Origin: Chrysomallon squamiferum
Taxonomy: Eukaryota > Mollusca > Gastropoda > Neomphalida > Peltospiridae
Assembly (NCBI GenBank): GCA_012295275.1
Contig: CM022670.1
Coordinates: 31,767,938-31,831,937, forward strand
Length of the DNA: 64,000 nucleotides
Direction of reading: 5' to 3'
Shown here: positions 1 through 13,200 of the stretch, in pieces
Numbering within the stretch: the first letter of the stretch is position 1
How the letters are laid out: every line of letters begins with the position of its first letter
The notes under the pieces: model-generated
Told to the model about the DNA's origin: nothing
Databases searched by the model: none
Seen by the model: only the letters and a program-made list of their open reading frames with translations
Position numbers and translations under genes: made by a program

Positions 1-873
1 GTAGGTTTTGTGTGCTTGCGCATATGTGTGCATATTATATGTGTTGTGTTTCATCTAAAAAATCTTTGATGATATCTGAAATGTCGAAACACCCGCACAG
101 GTTGAGGATATGGTAACTGTACTTCACGTACTGGTAAAACGTTAAATGTCATCCATTACGCATACTCTTTATTTTATTGATCTACTTTATTATTAGCAAA
201 AATTAGTTTCTAGTACATTCAATTGGAAATATTGTAAATTATGAAATGTATCGACAAAGGTGTATTTTAAACTACACATATATTTGTAGAAGGTTTTGTT
301 TCTTGTCCGTATAAAATTTATTTCTTTAATAAATTGTTTTATGTATATTTTATCCACATATTTGTGTATATGATTTGTTTTTTTGTTTTAATATCCCTGC
401 AAAAACCTATTTTAATGGCCTTCAATTATCAGGACCACGAAAATCATGCATAAAACACATTGATTATTTTTCCAATCTGTGCAAATGTTGTTCCATCAAC
501 ACATGAGGATGCAAATATTAATAAAAATTACAAAATTAATGGAGTTTATTCATTAGAAAATGCCACAGTTATGTTAATAATATATAAACACGTTTTTCGT
601 ATGACATTAAAATAATACTTTCATTACGACATTTTGGATATAAAGATATTACGATAACCATGTATCTACAGCATCAATAGTTTTATAATTAATAAGTGCT
701 GTGTCTATTATGAGTAATGTAATTACGAATTTATATATAAATCTAGAGAGAACTGCTACTTTGCCATTAATACTAATCCAAGTTATGTGATACTTGTTTA
801 TACAGAAATAATAGAAACTGTCAGAATACTGATATGGCTGAGAGCAAATTAATTTTTACGAAATGTCAGTATA

Positions 874-877
<4 letters not shown>

Positions 878-948
<71 letters not shown>
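878..948. repeat. (GA)n microsatellite
   Basis: About 35 uninterrupted GA dinucleotides, followed by GA-rich degenerate sequence to about 1105. The reading frame through it (Arg-Glu repeats) is an artefact of the repeat. Confidence 0.97.
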
Positions 949-950
<2 letters not shown>

Positions 951-1199
951 TGAGTCGAATGTTAAAAAGAGTCGAAGAAAGAGCGAATAACGAAAAAGAA
1001 ATGAAAAGAGAGAGGGTGAAAACAGACAGTCGAAAAAATGAAAACTGTAGAGAAATAGAGAGAGAGACAGACAGACAGACTGAGAGCGAGAAAGAGACTA
1101 CGATATAATATGAAACCCTTATCTTTACTTAAAACGCAAACCACAGATTCTCATCATAATGAAGTAAGACAATTTATGCAGAAAAATGATATATTTGCT

Positions 1200-1442
1200 G
1201 AGAACGACCACATCCTACGCAAAAAGCTCTGCTGCCTTGAACTCGACAAAACGCAACTCTCCTGGGCAGTGTACGATAGGACAGTTTTTAGTGACGGTGT
1301 GCGGTATCACAGATTATGGTTCTCGCTATACGGGAAACAGAGTAAACCTCAGTTAGTCTAGTCACATCATTCTAATAATTATTAGTTACGTAGCGTCCAC
1401 GACCCTGAGAGCTGCAGCGAGATGCGAGTATCCGAGTGAAAA
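1200..1442 (+). promoter_or_regulatory. Candidate promoter and 5' non-coding exon of the profilin-like gene
   Basis: A local GC-richer patch ends in a strong splice-donor match (AA|GTAAGTGT, GT at 1443-1444). The next gene on this strand has a plausible acceptor (CCTAG at 4572-4576) 20 bases before its ATG. Joining these would give a 5' non-coding exon and an intron of about 3.1 kb. This is an inference from splice-site shape only. Confidence 0.3.
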
Positions 1443-3332
1443 GTAAGTGTGTTTATTTACTGTTGACTTGTGATATTGTGTAGTGCAGTAGTTTTAAATA
1501 ATACGCGTGAAAAACATGAACAACTACTTTATTTATACGATCACAGAAGAAAGAATTTAAAAAATAATATTTCTGAGTTATTTTTATAATAAATAAATTT
1601 AAAAAATAAAAATAGAAATAAATAAATTAACCATTTCTAAATAATTTATATTTTAATAATTATTCTCCAGCTACTACTTCTATTACGAAGTCTAAATTTA
1701 AAAAGAAAAGAAAAATAATTATCTCTGTATTTATTTATTTATTTATTGTTGTTGTTGTTGCTGCTGCTGTTGTTGCTGTTGTTATTAATAACTGTAGTAG
1801 TATTTATTACATTTTGTAAGTGTGTCTGATTTTATTCTTTGTCTTTTAGCTTCTTTCAGTTTTTACATTTGCAATGATTTGTGTGTGTGTGTGTGATAAA
1901 TACACTAAATATTTACAGCAGAAATACAAATAATCTGAACATTAACTGAATTTAATTTGAAACTGTAATTATTATATCCTCAAATGCTTCAGAAGTAACT
2001 ATCTTCTTTTCTTCTTGTTAACGGTGAATAATTAATATTAGTTCCTAAATTAGAAAACAAAAAATCAGAATATATGAATAATAACTCTCCATCTAGCTAT
2101 TTTTGAAATAAAGAAAATTATGACCCGAGGACATTGTAAGTGATCGCGATTTCAGCTAAATATAACTCAGCCCAGAAACCTTTACAGTGTCATGTGTACT
2201 TAGATAAGATTATCTTGCTTTCGTATCGAGTCGTGTATTAGGAATTTTTATTTATTTATTTATTTATAATTGGTATTATTATTGTTGTTGAATTTTTTTT
2301 TTACTAATAAATCAAATATCGACTGATAAGTTTTTTCAAATATATATATATATAATCAAATAAGACAGACGGGTAGAAACTGTGAACGAGTATGCGTGCG
2401 TGTTTGTTTGTATGTGTAGTAACTTAATACATACTTTTAGCTGTCTAAACTCATTTTGGAATTAACCTTTCTGTGAAGCAGTGCAGTTCTAATGACTTTA
2501 GATAACATCTAAAACTGCAGTCCAAATTATACGGATTTATGCATGATTGCTGTTATCGTCAGGTAATAGTTAAGCTTACACTATATATATATATATACAC
2601 AAATACGCTGTTCTGACTGAATGTGTATTTGTTTAACTTTGCCTCTGTATATTTTAACGGCCTTGGTCATTAGTTGATTTACGTTGTGGTAATGTTAGGA
2701 AACAAATCCACTGGAGTCACAACAAAGTCTGCCGTTTTCTTTTAGCTGTAAGTGATATTTTTAGTGCGCTTATCGATATTTAGGGAATTATATACCAGGG
2801 CTTTTAATAAATTACATACATACATGTATGTATGTATAAGCGAACTTGTAAATGAATTGTGCGTTTAAATGCGAGTTAAATGTTTTCTTTATTGTTTAAT
2901 ATGTTGTATAGTAAGGCTATGTAAGCTAATACAGCCAGTTGCTATACTTCTTCAAAACTGACGTCTGTTATAATGACAAACCTGTCTGAAAGCGTATGCA
3001 TATTTATTTAATTGTGAAGCAATTTACTCAGGATTTGAAAGAAGATCCACTGCATGAGATAACAGTGTTCTTACAAATAACACATTATGGAAAGAAATTA
3101 ATGCTTATAGAAGTACTTCGTATCTGACAACACTACAAATGAAAAGACAATTTATTATTTTTATTTTTTTATTTGACTGTTTATTTATTTATTAGTTTGT
3201 TTGATTGTTTATAATTCGTTTATTTATGTTTTGTGTTTGTTTGTTTGTTTTAATTATTTATTTATTTTTAAATGAAAATTAGCTTAACTCTTTTTCACAG
3301 TTATTTACGTTTTTTGGATACTTTTATGCCAT

Positions 3333-3363
<31 letters not shown>

Positions 3364-4596
3364 GAAGTTTAATTATTTACGAAAACAATCTGAAGAAAAA
3401 ATTTTCTTTCACTATTTTAGAAAATTAATTCTGAGGAAAAGATACAAAGTTCAGCCCATTTTAGAAAAAGGAAGACCACGGGTGGAACGAGAAAATTAAG
3501 AAACATTTCAAGGAAAACTGACAAGTATGAACTGAAATAATTATACTCGATAAATAGATGATATGACCTTGATAATTATAAATGATATTAAAAACACTAC
3601 TACCAGAACCACCAACCGAAAAAAATAATAATCAAATTTCAAAATAAATAATAACGACAACAGCAGCAGCAATAACAACAATAACAACAACAATGACAAC
3701 AAGCATAATAAAAAATATGAATAATAAAAATAAATATTTAAATAATTAATCAGACTTTAATAATATCTTAATTAACTAACAAAAATAAACACAACTGAAC
3801 GAGACAAAACTGAAAGAAAGGAAAAGAACGATTTAAAAATGAATTTATAAATATTTATTAAACGACCGTATCTCAGCATATCATTAACGAGTGTCTTTTT
3901 CTTGTATTATTGGTAATATGAGAAAGATATCATCATCCCATCATTCGAACACTTGACAGCAAGGGATTTTATATGTGACGTTTTCCCATTAGTTGTAAAA
4001 TAGCATAAGGCATTTCCTTCGATAAACATTTCCAGGGGCAAATGCTGTATTGAGATATAGACTTCAGGGAGAACAGATCATATGAGCTCTGACGCCTCGG
4101 GCTATTCAGTATTTTCTTTGTTTAGTTCTTAGTACTCTAAAACAGACAGGGTACCAGCAGATCTAAAGAAATATACAAACAGTATTCATTTTTCTTTTTT
4201 TCTAGCCCTGCATAGAGTAAGGATCACTTTGCTTAACATTCAGTACCTATACTGACGAAATTCTGATGTGCATATAAATGCTTGTTTAGTCAAAAAAGAA
4301 ACATAATAACAAAACATTAAAGCTTGTGTATGACATTCATCACCATGTTTGTATATAGGAATTATTCCACGTAACCAACTGGGAACAAAGCCTCACCGAA
4401 AAGACTTTCTATAGGGTTCATTCAAGCAGTTTTCTTTTGTTATTAGCGTTCACATTCTTTTTTCAACGTGTGGTCGATATTTACGAGTTACTGAAGTGCA
4501 CCGATATAAACCATTCTGCGAAGTGTCAATGGGATACTAAACTGGGAATATATTGCCAATACAATTTTTAACCTAGCTACCGCCAAAAAATTTAAA

Positions 4597-5670
4597 ATGT
4601 CGGCAGTCGAAGTGCCGCCATGTTTCATGGAAATTAATGATAATCCAATGGAAATATATGTTCAGGTTACACGCAAGATCAAGAAAGAAAACTGTGACAG
4701 TGAGAACTTTGATTCTGACTCACAGTATATTAAGAATGAAAATTACATAGAAGCTAAAGAGAATGGAAAACAAAACACTAAGTCTGTGTTTCGTGATAAA
4801 GAATATAATTTGGTTTCAGAAGAAATTAAGGGTCAGGAAAATGAAACAGAGACAGCTGAACCATTGACTGATGACTCTTGTAAACATAAAACATGGAATC
4901 AAGAATCATCGGATGCATTTGGTGTGGAAGACGATGACGATTATATTAGCAATGAAGTGGAATTTAATGAAAAGAATGAAAAAAGTCAAGCATGTGATAG
5001 TCTGAATAATGAAGTTAATGACATCAGCTATGAATCAAAAGATAATCTGGATTATCCACTTAATGCCGAGACAGACGATATTAGCGAGAGGGGAAGACTG
5101 CTCAAAGAAAATCAAGAAGTAAAAAGTAAAGATTATGACGGAAAACATTTTAGAGATAAGAATGCAAATGAAAACCAGGAAACTGAAATACCCGACACAA
5201 AGGTCAATGTTTTACCAGCAAGTCATGTAGATGAAAATGACCGTTGTAAAATACTGGATTCTCTGAGAGCGGAATTCGTTAACAAAATCTGGGATGATTA
5301 TGTTTCTGATTTTCTCATTGGTTCTGGACACGTGACTAAAGCTGCAATTCTCGACAGTGACACCGGTCTGATTTTGGCTGGAAGTTTCGATTTTAATGTA
5401 CACGAAAGTGAATTTAGACAGATTCTCCTAGGAATAGAGTTTGCGGAAGCAGCGTACAAATATGGTGTGCTGGTGAACGGGTGCCACTACAATGTGAAAC
5501 TTGCAGATGGCAGGCATGGAATCTTTGCCAAATCCAAACTAGGAGGATGTTCTGTGTGCAAAACTAACACTCTGGTTATCATTGGTGTCCACGACAATAT
5601 GTGTGATCCTAAACGATGTAACGAAGAGGTGATGAGGCTAGGAGACTTCTTTGTCAGCAAGGGGATGTAA
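4597..5670 (+). CDS. Profilin-domain protein with long acidic N-terminal extension
   Basis: A 357-residue protein in one coding exon. Residues from about 219 to 357 read as a complete profilin: a WDDYV start (Trp232), then GSGHVTKAAIL, a central FNV segment, the basic KLGGCSVCKT strand, LVIIGVHD, and a C-terminal helix ending FFVSKGM. Profilins bind G-actin and proline-rich ligands and control actin polymerisation in the cytoplasm. They are usually only 125-140 residues, so the first ~218 residues are extra. This part is rich in Glu, Asp, Asn and Lys, has no recognisable domain and is probably disordered. The ATG at 4597 is the first in frame, 20 bases after a plausible splice acceptor. A polyadenylation signal (AATAAA) lies at 5824. 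The lack of coding introns allows a retrocopy origin, but the candidate 5'UTR intron argues against it. The profilin call is confident; the role of the extension is unknown. Confidence 0.85.
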   Translation: MSAVEVPPCFMEINDNPMEIYVQVTRKIKKENCDSENFDSDSQYIKNENYIEAKENGKQNTKSVFRDKEYNLVSEEIKGQENETETAEPLTDDSCKHKTWNQESSDAFGVEDDDDYISNEVEFNEKNEKSQACDSLNNEVNDISYESKDNLDYPLNAETDDISERGRLLKENQEVKSKDYDGKHFRDKNANENQETEIPDTKVNVLPASHVDENDRCKILDSLRAEFVNKIWDDYVSDFLIGSGHVTKAAILDSDTGLILAGSFDFNVHESEFRQILLGIEFAEAAYKYGVLVNGCHYNVKLADGRHGIFAKSKLGGCSVCKTNTLVIIGVHDNMCDPKRCNEEVMRLGDFFVSKGM

Positions 5671-5823
5671 TCTCCAGTAACTGTAATAGTTGACGAATGT
5701 AAATTAATCTTCTGTTAGGTACTAATGATAAGCATGTGACTGATCTTGGATTATAACAAGGATTCTGAGGACACAAAAATATATATAATAATACTAATTA
5801 TTATTATTATTATAATGTATTGA

Positions 5824-5829
5824 AATAAA
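5824..5829 (+). terminator. Polyadenylation signal of profilin-like gene
   Basis: AATAAA about 155 bases after the stop codon, the first canonical signal downstream. Confidence 0.5.
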
Positions 5830-7192
5830 TAAAAGCAGGTTGAAAGTGAAAATAATAATAACAATAAGAAAAACAAATCTTTTATAATAAAATAGAAAGA
5901 AAGCAAAGACGAAATAATATTTACAAAAGTAAAATAATGATTTACAAAAGATGAAAATTATAGTAGTTGTACTGAATTAAAGGATACAATATTAAATATG
6001 GATTCTTTATTGTTTTTTCTGCATAAATATTATATTTAAAACGAAAGAGCTTGTTCTTTCCCCACATTTTTTCTGTTATATTTATTTTATATCTATAATC
6101 TTAATGGCATATGCAAAATTATAAAAATAATAAGTAAATAAATCAAATAAAAATAAATATATAGTGGTTTCTGCGTGTATTTCTGTGTATGTGTATACTT
6201 ATGTAAAAAAATTATAAATAAATAAATAGAAGTATTTTTAGTATTTATCCATTCATCTTACGCGAGCACATACATTGATGATTTTTTCAACAATAGGAGC
6301 AGGTTGTTCCCAGGTATAATTCAGTTATAAAGCGTTCAATTTTGGTTAACTCTTCTTAAGGCGATTTACCTATACACAGCAGTATATATAAATAAAATAT
6401 GATCAAAAGTCCTCTATAAGATTATTAAATAAAAAAGAAGAAAGAAAAAGATAAATAAATAAATAAAATATGAATTAATTTTGTATTGTATTATTTAATA
6501 TTAAGTATTTTGGATTTACAGCCCATTATTATTTTTAATTTTATTTTGAAATTAATTTGCATTTATTTGGCTTTATTTATTTATTTATTTATTTATTTTA
6601 AAAATAAATAATTTTGTTATTTTACGCTGCTTTATACGATATTTTTAAGGATGGCGTCGCCAGTTTCCTGCCTTGTTCTGCGCATGCAGGGTGTGTTGTT
6701 TTGTCGAATCAAAAGAGTCCGCGAACTGCAATCGCCAAACGATTTATGTATGTTGTGGGTACTGATGTGATGCATGTGAATAAATACTGTAAATATGTTT
6801 TAAAAAAGAATAAAAGGACGTTTTAGAGGTATTACAATCTGTTAACGACAGGTGACTGTATTATGTTTGCATTGAATTGTAATAACTAGTATTTAAGTAA
6901 CATCAATAATTATAAAATGGTGGGAAGTGATATGTTTTTAGATGCTTTATTTTGCATACTAATAGTATCTGGCAGTCAAAATATGGTTTACGGAGATGTC
7001 ATAAGCAAGTGTTTTAGTAAGCTAAGAAGTTTCCTCTTTGAAGCGGTAATGCATGGTCATTTGCCGCTATATTACGAGGGAAAAAGGTAGTAAAGAAAAA
7101 AAACATACAAACTATGATGGGATTGAATATATTAATATTTGTTCCACTCTGTCTACTTTTTTAACGTTGAGTCATACTACGTCAAGGTCAAA

Positions 7193-7223
<31 letters not shown>

Positions 7224-10200
7224 ACAAATAAATAAATAAAACAAAACAAAGGAAAGAGAAAAGTTTAAAAAGTTAATCGTTTGATTAAATTTAATGTTAA
7301 GGCGCATGTATGTAATCATTTATACCCGTTACGTTTCTTTCCGGCTTCTGTCTTGTAAAATACGAACAACATTTATATAATAAAAACGGAATGTTTTGGA
7401 AAGTTTTGTGAATTGTTTCGATCTGTGATGCGAGACCACGATTATCATATTGGAGTTATTTCCCTTTAGTTCTGAATAATATGGGTTCCAGGAAGTTTCT
7501 AAATTTTATGTAAACCTGTTTTTGGAAGATTGACCTTAACACTAAAATGGACAAGTAACTTAAAGTAGGTATTGTGTATCTGATAAATAATCTAATTGTA
7601 CAATCCACTTTTCTTCTTCTTTTTTTGTGCATTAAATTTATTGCATGAATATATGAATTGTAACGAAATAGAAGATATTTGATAATTTTATTCCGCTGCC
7701 GCTACAGAGTAACAGACTTAGACTATAGATCAGTAACAGTAGTACTAGTATACTGTATAGTTTGTCAGTGTGTGTTGTTAACTTTAATAAAATGATATAT
7801 TTAGTAATTAATGTCATTCGGAATGGCAGGAAATGGAATTTTTTGTATTGCGGTGATAAATTTAAAAATGTAATACTTCCCATTTTCATTACATTTTAAA
7901 TGGAATTCTAAAATTCATTAATTTATCGTATTACCTGACTTAGTGTCAGCGGCTCCGCCTATTTTTATTTTTGACAAATAAAATTAATAACTGGAATAAC
8001 GAAATTGAAATATTCATAACTTCATTCTGATTTCTAAGAGTAGTAATATTTCATTGCCACTTACCATTTATAAACATATTAAGATTTATATGCACTTAAC
8101 CATAAATTGTACATAAAATATATCACAGTATCACTATCAGTACGTATTATAATAATTATGTTATAGTATTTTAACTATTTATAGCTCATTGAAAGACCCT
8201 TTTTAATTTGAAAACATAACAAGTTGTTTTGTTAAACACCTTTATAAAAACTGTTTTATACTGATTACACAGACATATGTAATCATACACATCAGGTTAA
8301 ATTTTGAAGAGTACTGAAATTTAAATAAAATAAAATGAAATAATATATATGTATATAATACTAAAAGATATAAATTATATTTGTAATAATATAAAATTTA
8401 CTATTTTTTATATACACTACATTTTTTTCAGATGTTAATAATTTTTGTTTTTTGATAGGCTCTGAATGTTTAATATTTTTTCATTCAGTCTTGGGATCAT
8501 GAACACCTTAATAAAATGGGTTTTTTCTTGATGGGGGGGATGTTGGATAAATAAAACTGAAATCATAAAAGACAATGAAAGATTTTGTTTGAAAATTTAA
8601 TCTATACTTGAATAGAATTTATTTAGATTTTATATTTTTAATACTTATATTTATGATTATAGAAGAAAAGTAATTTATAAATGTATATACATATATTCTT
8701 GCGATATTTTTAACAAGAAATAACTTGCATAATTTTGCTGCTCATTCATTATACGATTATGGTTGCTATTTTTGGAATTTTAAAGTAATTCTTATATGTG
8801 AATAGAACTCTTAATTGGAATTCTGTGCTTATTATTAAAGACAAAATTTACTTCTTGTAGATAAATAAAAAACTATGTGAAAATAAAAAGGATAAATCTC
8901 TCAAGTAAACCTAGTTTTTTAATTTTTTATTACACTGATTCTGTTCTCAGCAGTATTAATAATAATATCTAGATAAATGAAAAATTACAATACATGAACT
9001 TATGAAGACAACAGTTTTATATATATATATATATATATGTTATTTAACAACACATATTTAATTTTTCTTAGATTTTATTATGTCTTTATCTTAATAAAAG
9101 AATAGACTTCTAGTAATGGAATTGAATAATGGATCAAATTAATAGTTTATGATTTCCATTGTTTCCTTGGATTAAATTAACAATCTTGATTACATAAATA
9201 ACTCTGAATAATACGTATATCAAAATACTGAAACCTATTACTGTACTATAATAAATTTCCAAGTATATATATATGAGATATGAATAATGAAGGTATATTA
9301 ATCAGCAAATTTGAAAATTTGAACATTTCAAAAATTAAAAATGCTTAATATAAACTAAGGTAAAAGTGCATTAATAAATAACTTACAGAACACTGAAGTA
9401 CATGATACCTAACATACTTTTGCAAGGAAGCTTCTTAGTAACATAATTATTCACTACTTAAAAAAAGAAACACAAATGTTTAGATAAACTTTCCAATTAT
9501 TTAGACTTCCTGCTGATAAGATTTCTAATCCCCGCTGATAACATTGTAACCCAATGCACACTGAGCTGCATGTGGCAGAGGTCAAACTACTTCAATCTCT
9601 GCATTCTTTCTATATTGTACTGCATGTATGTAACACACTGTACACCTATAATTTCACTATCAGTAAAAATAAAACTGAAAAGGAAATTTATTCAGGATTT
9701 ATTTTCACCTTTGAAAAGAATTGCCCACAACTGTTGATTGCTGGATCAGTTGGGTTGTATAAATTTTGGTAATTTATAATTTAGTGTTAGTAAAACATTG
9801 TCAGATGTTGTTGTACAACTGAGTGCAGGCTCAGTTTGTCAGATTAATATATTTTTATTTTACGTTAAAATTTCTGAAATGGTGTATATGTATAAATTCA
9901 TATAGTTTTCATTCATATATTTAGGGCAGAGTAATCCACTATTAACAGTAATCTCCATTAAGATAAAAACAAAAGTTATTATGATATATTTTATATACCA
10001 AATACCAATTGAATATTTTTAAATAATAATTTATTATTTTTCATTTTCAAATAAAACCATTGTAAAGTGGAAAACAAAATATTATTGTTCATTATTAATG
10101 TTCATTTCAGCACTTAAACTCTCAAAACTTAACATTTGAAAACTGTATGAACTTAACAAACAAATATATCAACATCTAATATAAACTGTAGCATAGTTTA

Positions 10201-10280
10201 CAAGAAGATTAAATCCAGGTTATATACATGACTTTAACAGAAAATGCTGTCATAATTTACAATGTTATTTTTTTTCACAG
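5830..10280. other. AT-rich spacer and probable 5' region of the SAM-domain gene
   Basis: Mostly AT-rich sequence with (AAAT)n runs at about 7192-7240, TTTA runs at 6565-6600 and TA runs at 9017-9040. The only GC-richer patch is 6640-6760. I see no convincing coding exon in this interval. Confidence 0.4.
6640..6760 (+). promoter_or_regulatory. Candidate promoter of the SAM-domain gene
   Basis: A GC-richer island in AT-rich sequence containing TGCGCATGCA (about 6679-6688), which matches the palindromic NRF1 core, and a GATGGCG start-like context at about 6650. The next gene on this strand begins its coding sequence in an exon with an upstream acceptor, so a non-coding first exon should lie upstream. 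This patch is the best candidate. Inference only. Confidence 0.25.
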
Positions 10281-10285
10281 ATACC

Positions 10286-13200
10286 ATGGAGAGTGAGCTG
10301 AAAGTGGAGGCCAGTAAGCATTTGGAGAAAAGTATGCTTACCACTCCGTCAACTCAGATAGAGGCTGAAGCTTCAAAGGTATTAATGGTAAGAATGTAGA
10401 TCCAACAAAGAATAAAACATAACATTATTTTCTTAATTTATTTTTATTACAACATTGTAATTGTGTGTTTTTTGAAACGACATTGGGATATTTGTGCTTC
10501 TATTCTTGTAGTAATTATTATATATTTGTTTTTTATTTTATATTCCTTCATCTTCTGATAACCCCCTCCTCCACACAATAATAAATTACTTGTTTTGTAA
10601 TGATTTAAAAAATTCATATTACATTGTATTAAAATAATTGCTGTTTGATGGTAGTTCTGTAAATAGGTCTCATTATGACAATGTATTTGATTTATGTTTC
10701 AACATACCTTTATATTTTTTCATTTGTTTTTTTGAAGTTTAAAGTTCACTTTGGAAAATACAGTTATTTCAGTTTTACTAGTGATAATTTTATGAAACTT
10801 GGTACACTTGTTGACTGGGATCCCACAATGTTGAAAATTTGATTAAAACTTCTTGTTCATGATGTGAACAGATACTCTTGATGTCCCGTGTTTTGATCCT
10901 ACTTCGAAGAGTGAGGAGTTCGACTTCCTCAGTTTTCCATACACTTTGCAACAACTCCTTTTTGATATGATGGTATTGATAACACACGTTTTCAGGAGAG
11001 TTAAAGCTGCAGTTAGTCCTGGAAGAAATAAGGATTTTCAGTATTGGCCTGCACCTTCAATTCAATAGAACAAAGTCAGTGCTTTCCTAAATATTAAATC
11101 AAATCCTGAAACCCTTTCAGTAAAGTTAAGCAGGTCATAAAATGGCAGCAGAGTACATGTGTTATTGCCAAAGGTCCACAAGTCTTGGGCATTTATGTCA
11201 ATCTTCTCGAGTATAAATTTCAGTTTATTAAGGTGAAGGTAGACCTTGTTCATACTCTCTGCGCCGAAGACTGGGTGTACAAATACATTATGCAGTACAC
11301 CACTTGATGACGTCTGATTTCAGACTGGGTTGTACTGTTGTTGACTGAAACCTTGTTCAAATCCAATTTATCCAATTATTTCTTTATTATATTTAATTAT
11401 AGCATCATGGGAAGAAATGCTTCTTGTAAAATAATCAATAGTGTTTTCACACATTATATAATCATGACATTATCCTTATTAGTGATGTGAAAATGAAGAA
11501 AAAAAAGAAGGAGTAATTAATTAGTTTATGTAACATCATGTAATCTAGCTTGCTTTTTCTTTTTTTTCCTTTTCTTTTTAAAAAACTTTTTCTTTTGTTG
11601 GGGTTAATATATTAGCAGCAAATTAGATAGTGCAATTCATCATTAGAAAAAAGTTGTAAATTTTAAAGTCAGGTTTGAGCAGGTGAAAGAAGGCAGGGTT
11701 TTAGGGAATACCTTCATTGCTATTTGTTTGTATTAGATTTTTGTATTTTGATACTAAATTCTAATCAGATACTATTATTTAACTAACTATTTTGTTTAAA
11801 ATAGGTTTCAAAGATATTCACTTTCATTCTTTTAGTGTATATCATACTATAAGTATGTTATTTATTTTATTATAAATTTTTTTTTTTTTTTTTTTTTAAT
11901 TTAATGTAACAAATTCATTGTTTATTGTTTAATTTGGGATCATTATTTTTAGATGTATTACCAGTAATTCAGACAATGCATAAAACTCAAGCAAGAGGGT
12001 CATTCCATGTCAAATCACCTAAAAAAAAAGAAAATTTAAACCCGACCGTCTCAGATTTTTATGAAACTTGGTACACTTGTTGACTGGGATCCCACAATGT
12101 TGAAAATTTGATTAAAACTTCTTGTTCATGATGTGAACAGATACTCTTGATGTCCCGTGTTTTGATCCTACTTCGAAGAGTGAGGAGTTCGACTTCCTCA
12201 GTTTTCCATACACTTTGCAACAACTCCTTTTTGATATGATGGTATTGATAACACACATTTTCAGGAGAGTTAAAGCTGCAGTTAGTCCTGGAAGAAATAA
12301 GGATTTTCAGTATTGGCCTGCACCTTCAATTCAATAGAACAAAGTCAGTGCTTTCCTAAATATTAAATCAAATCCTGAAACCCTTTCAGTAAAGTTAAGC
12401 AGGTCATAAAATGGCAGCAGAGTACATGTGTTATTGCCAAAGGTCCACAAGTCTTGGGCATTTATGTCAATCTTCTCGAGTATAAATTTCAGTTTATTAA
12501 GGTGAAGGTAGACCTTGTTCATACTCTCTGCTGAAGACTGGGTGTACAAATACATTATGCAGTACACCACTTGATGACGTCTGATTTCAGACTGGGTTGT
12601 ACTGTTGTTGACTGAAACCTTGTTCAAATCCAATGGCAAGGCCACATGACATGATAAAATGACGTAATAGGTTTTATGAAGAAAACAATGCTTACTTATC
12701 AACTCTGACATTGTGTCCAACTTAAAAAGCTTCAGATAGAACATGTCATGCCATTTAGCATCTTTTCATATCCTTCAGGCATTCCTTCAGACATGTCAGG
12801 TGGGTTTTAACTCCAAAGATGAGTTTTTGGTCTCAGAGAAGTGTATACATAAAGAAAATGTACATTGTAATGCATTGTATCAATCATCCATGCAGGTATG
12901 CATTTTTTTAAATCTCTATTATGGCTAAACAAAAAATATTACACCCAGGAAACTTTTATATGTGAACTTTATGCATACAAGTAGGCCTACAATGTCTTAC
13001 TCAATGATCAAGACAGATGGTGATTCCTAGCATCCAAAATTGATCATTCAGGTTTTAATTAATATTATGTTAATGGTGAAAAAGGTGTTATTTTCATGTA
13101 TGTGCATTTTTTAAATCTATATTGTGGCTAAACAAAAAATATTACACCCAGGAAACTTTTATATGTTTTAGTTAACATGTGGGAGATTAAATTTCAATAA

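Larger units (their letters stand above)
1..4576. other. Upstream spacer / putative long 5' intron of profilin-like gene
   Basis: AT-rich DNA with simple repeats, including (GA)n at 878-948, (GTT/GCT)n near 1747-1790, TTTA runs near 3180-3260 and a poly-A run near 3337-3360. The least AT-rich part is about 1200-1440. Short reading frames here (863-1108, which is the GA repeat, and 1110-1361) show no family resemblance. I see no other gene. Confidence 0.5.

Noticed and set aside
863-1108. 81-codon plus-strand frame of Arg-Glu repeats
   Set aside because: It is the translation of a (GA)n microsatellite.
1110-1361. 83-codon frame on the plus strand
   Set aside because: No recognisable family or splice context. 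It overlaps the probable promoter/5' exon of the profilin-like gene.
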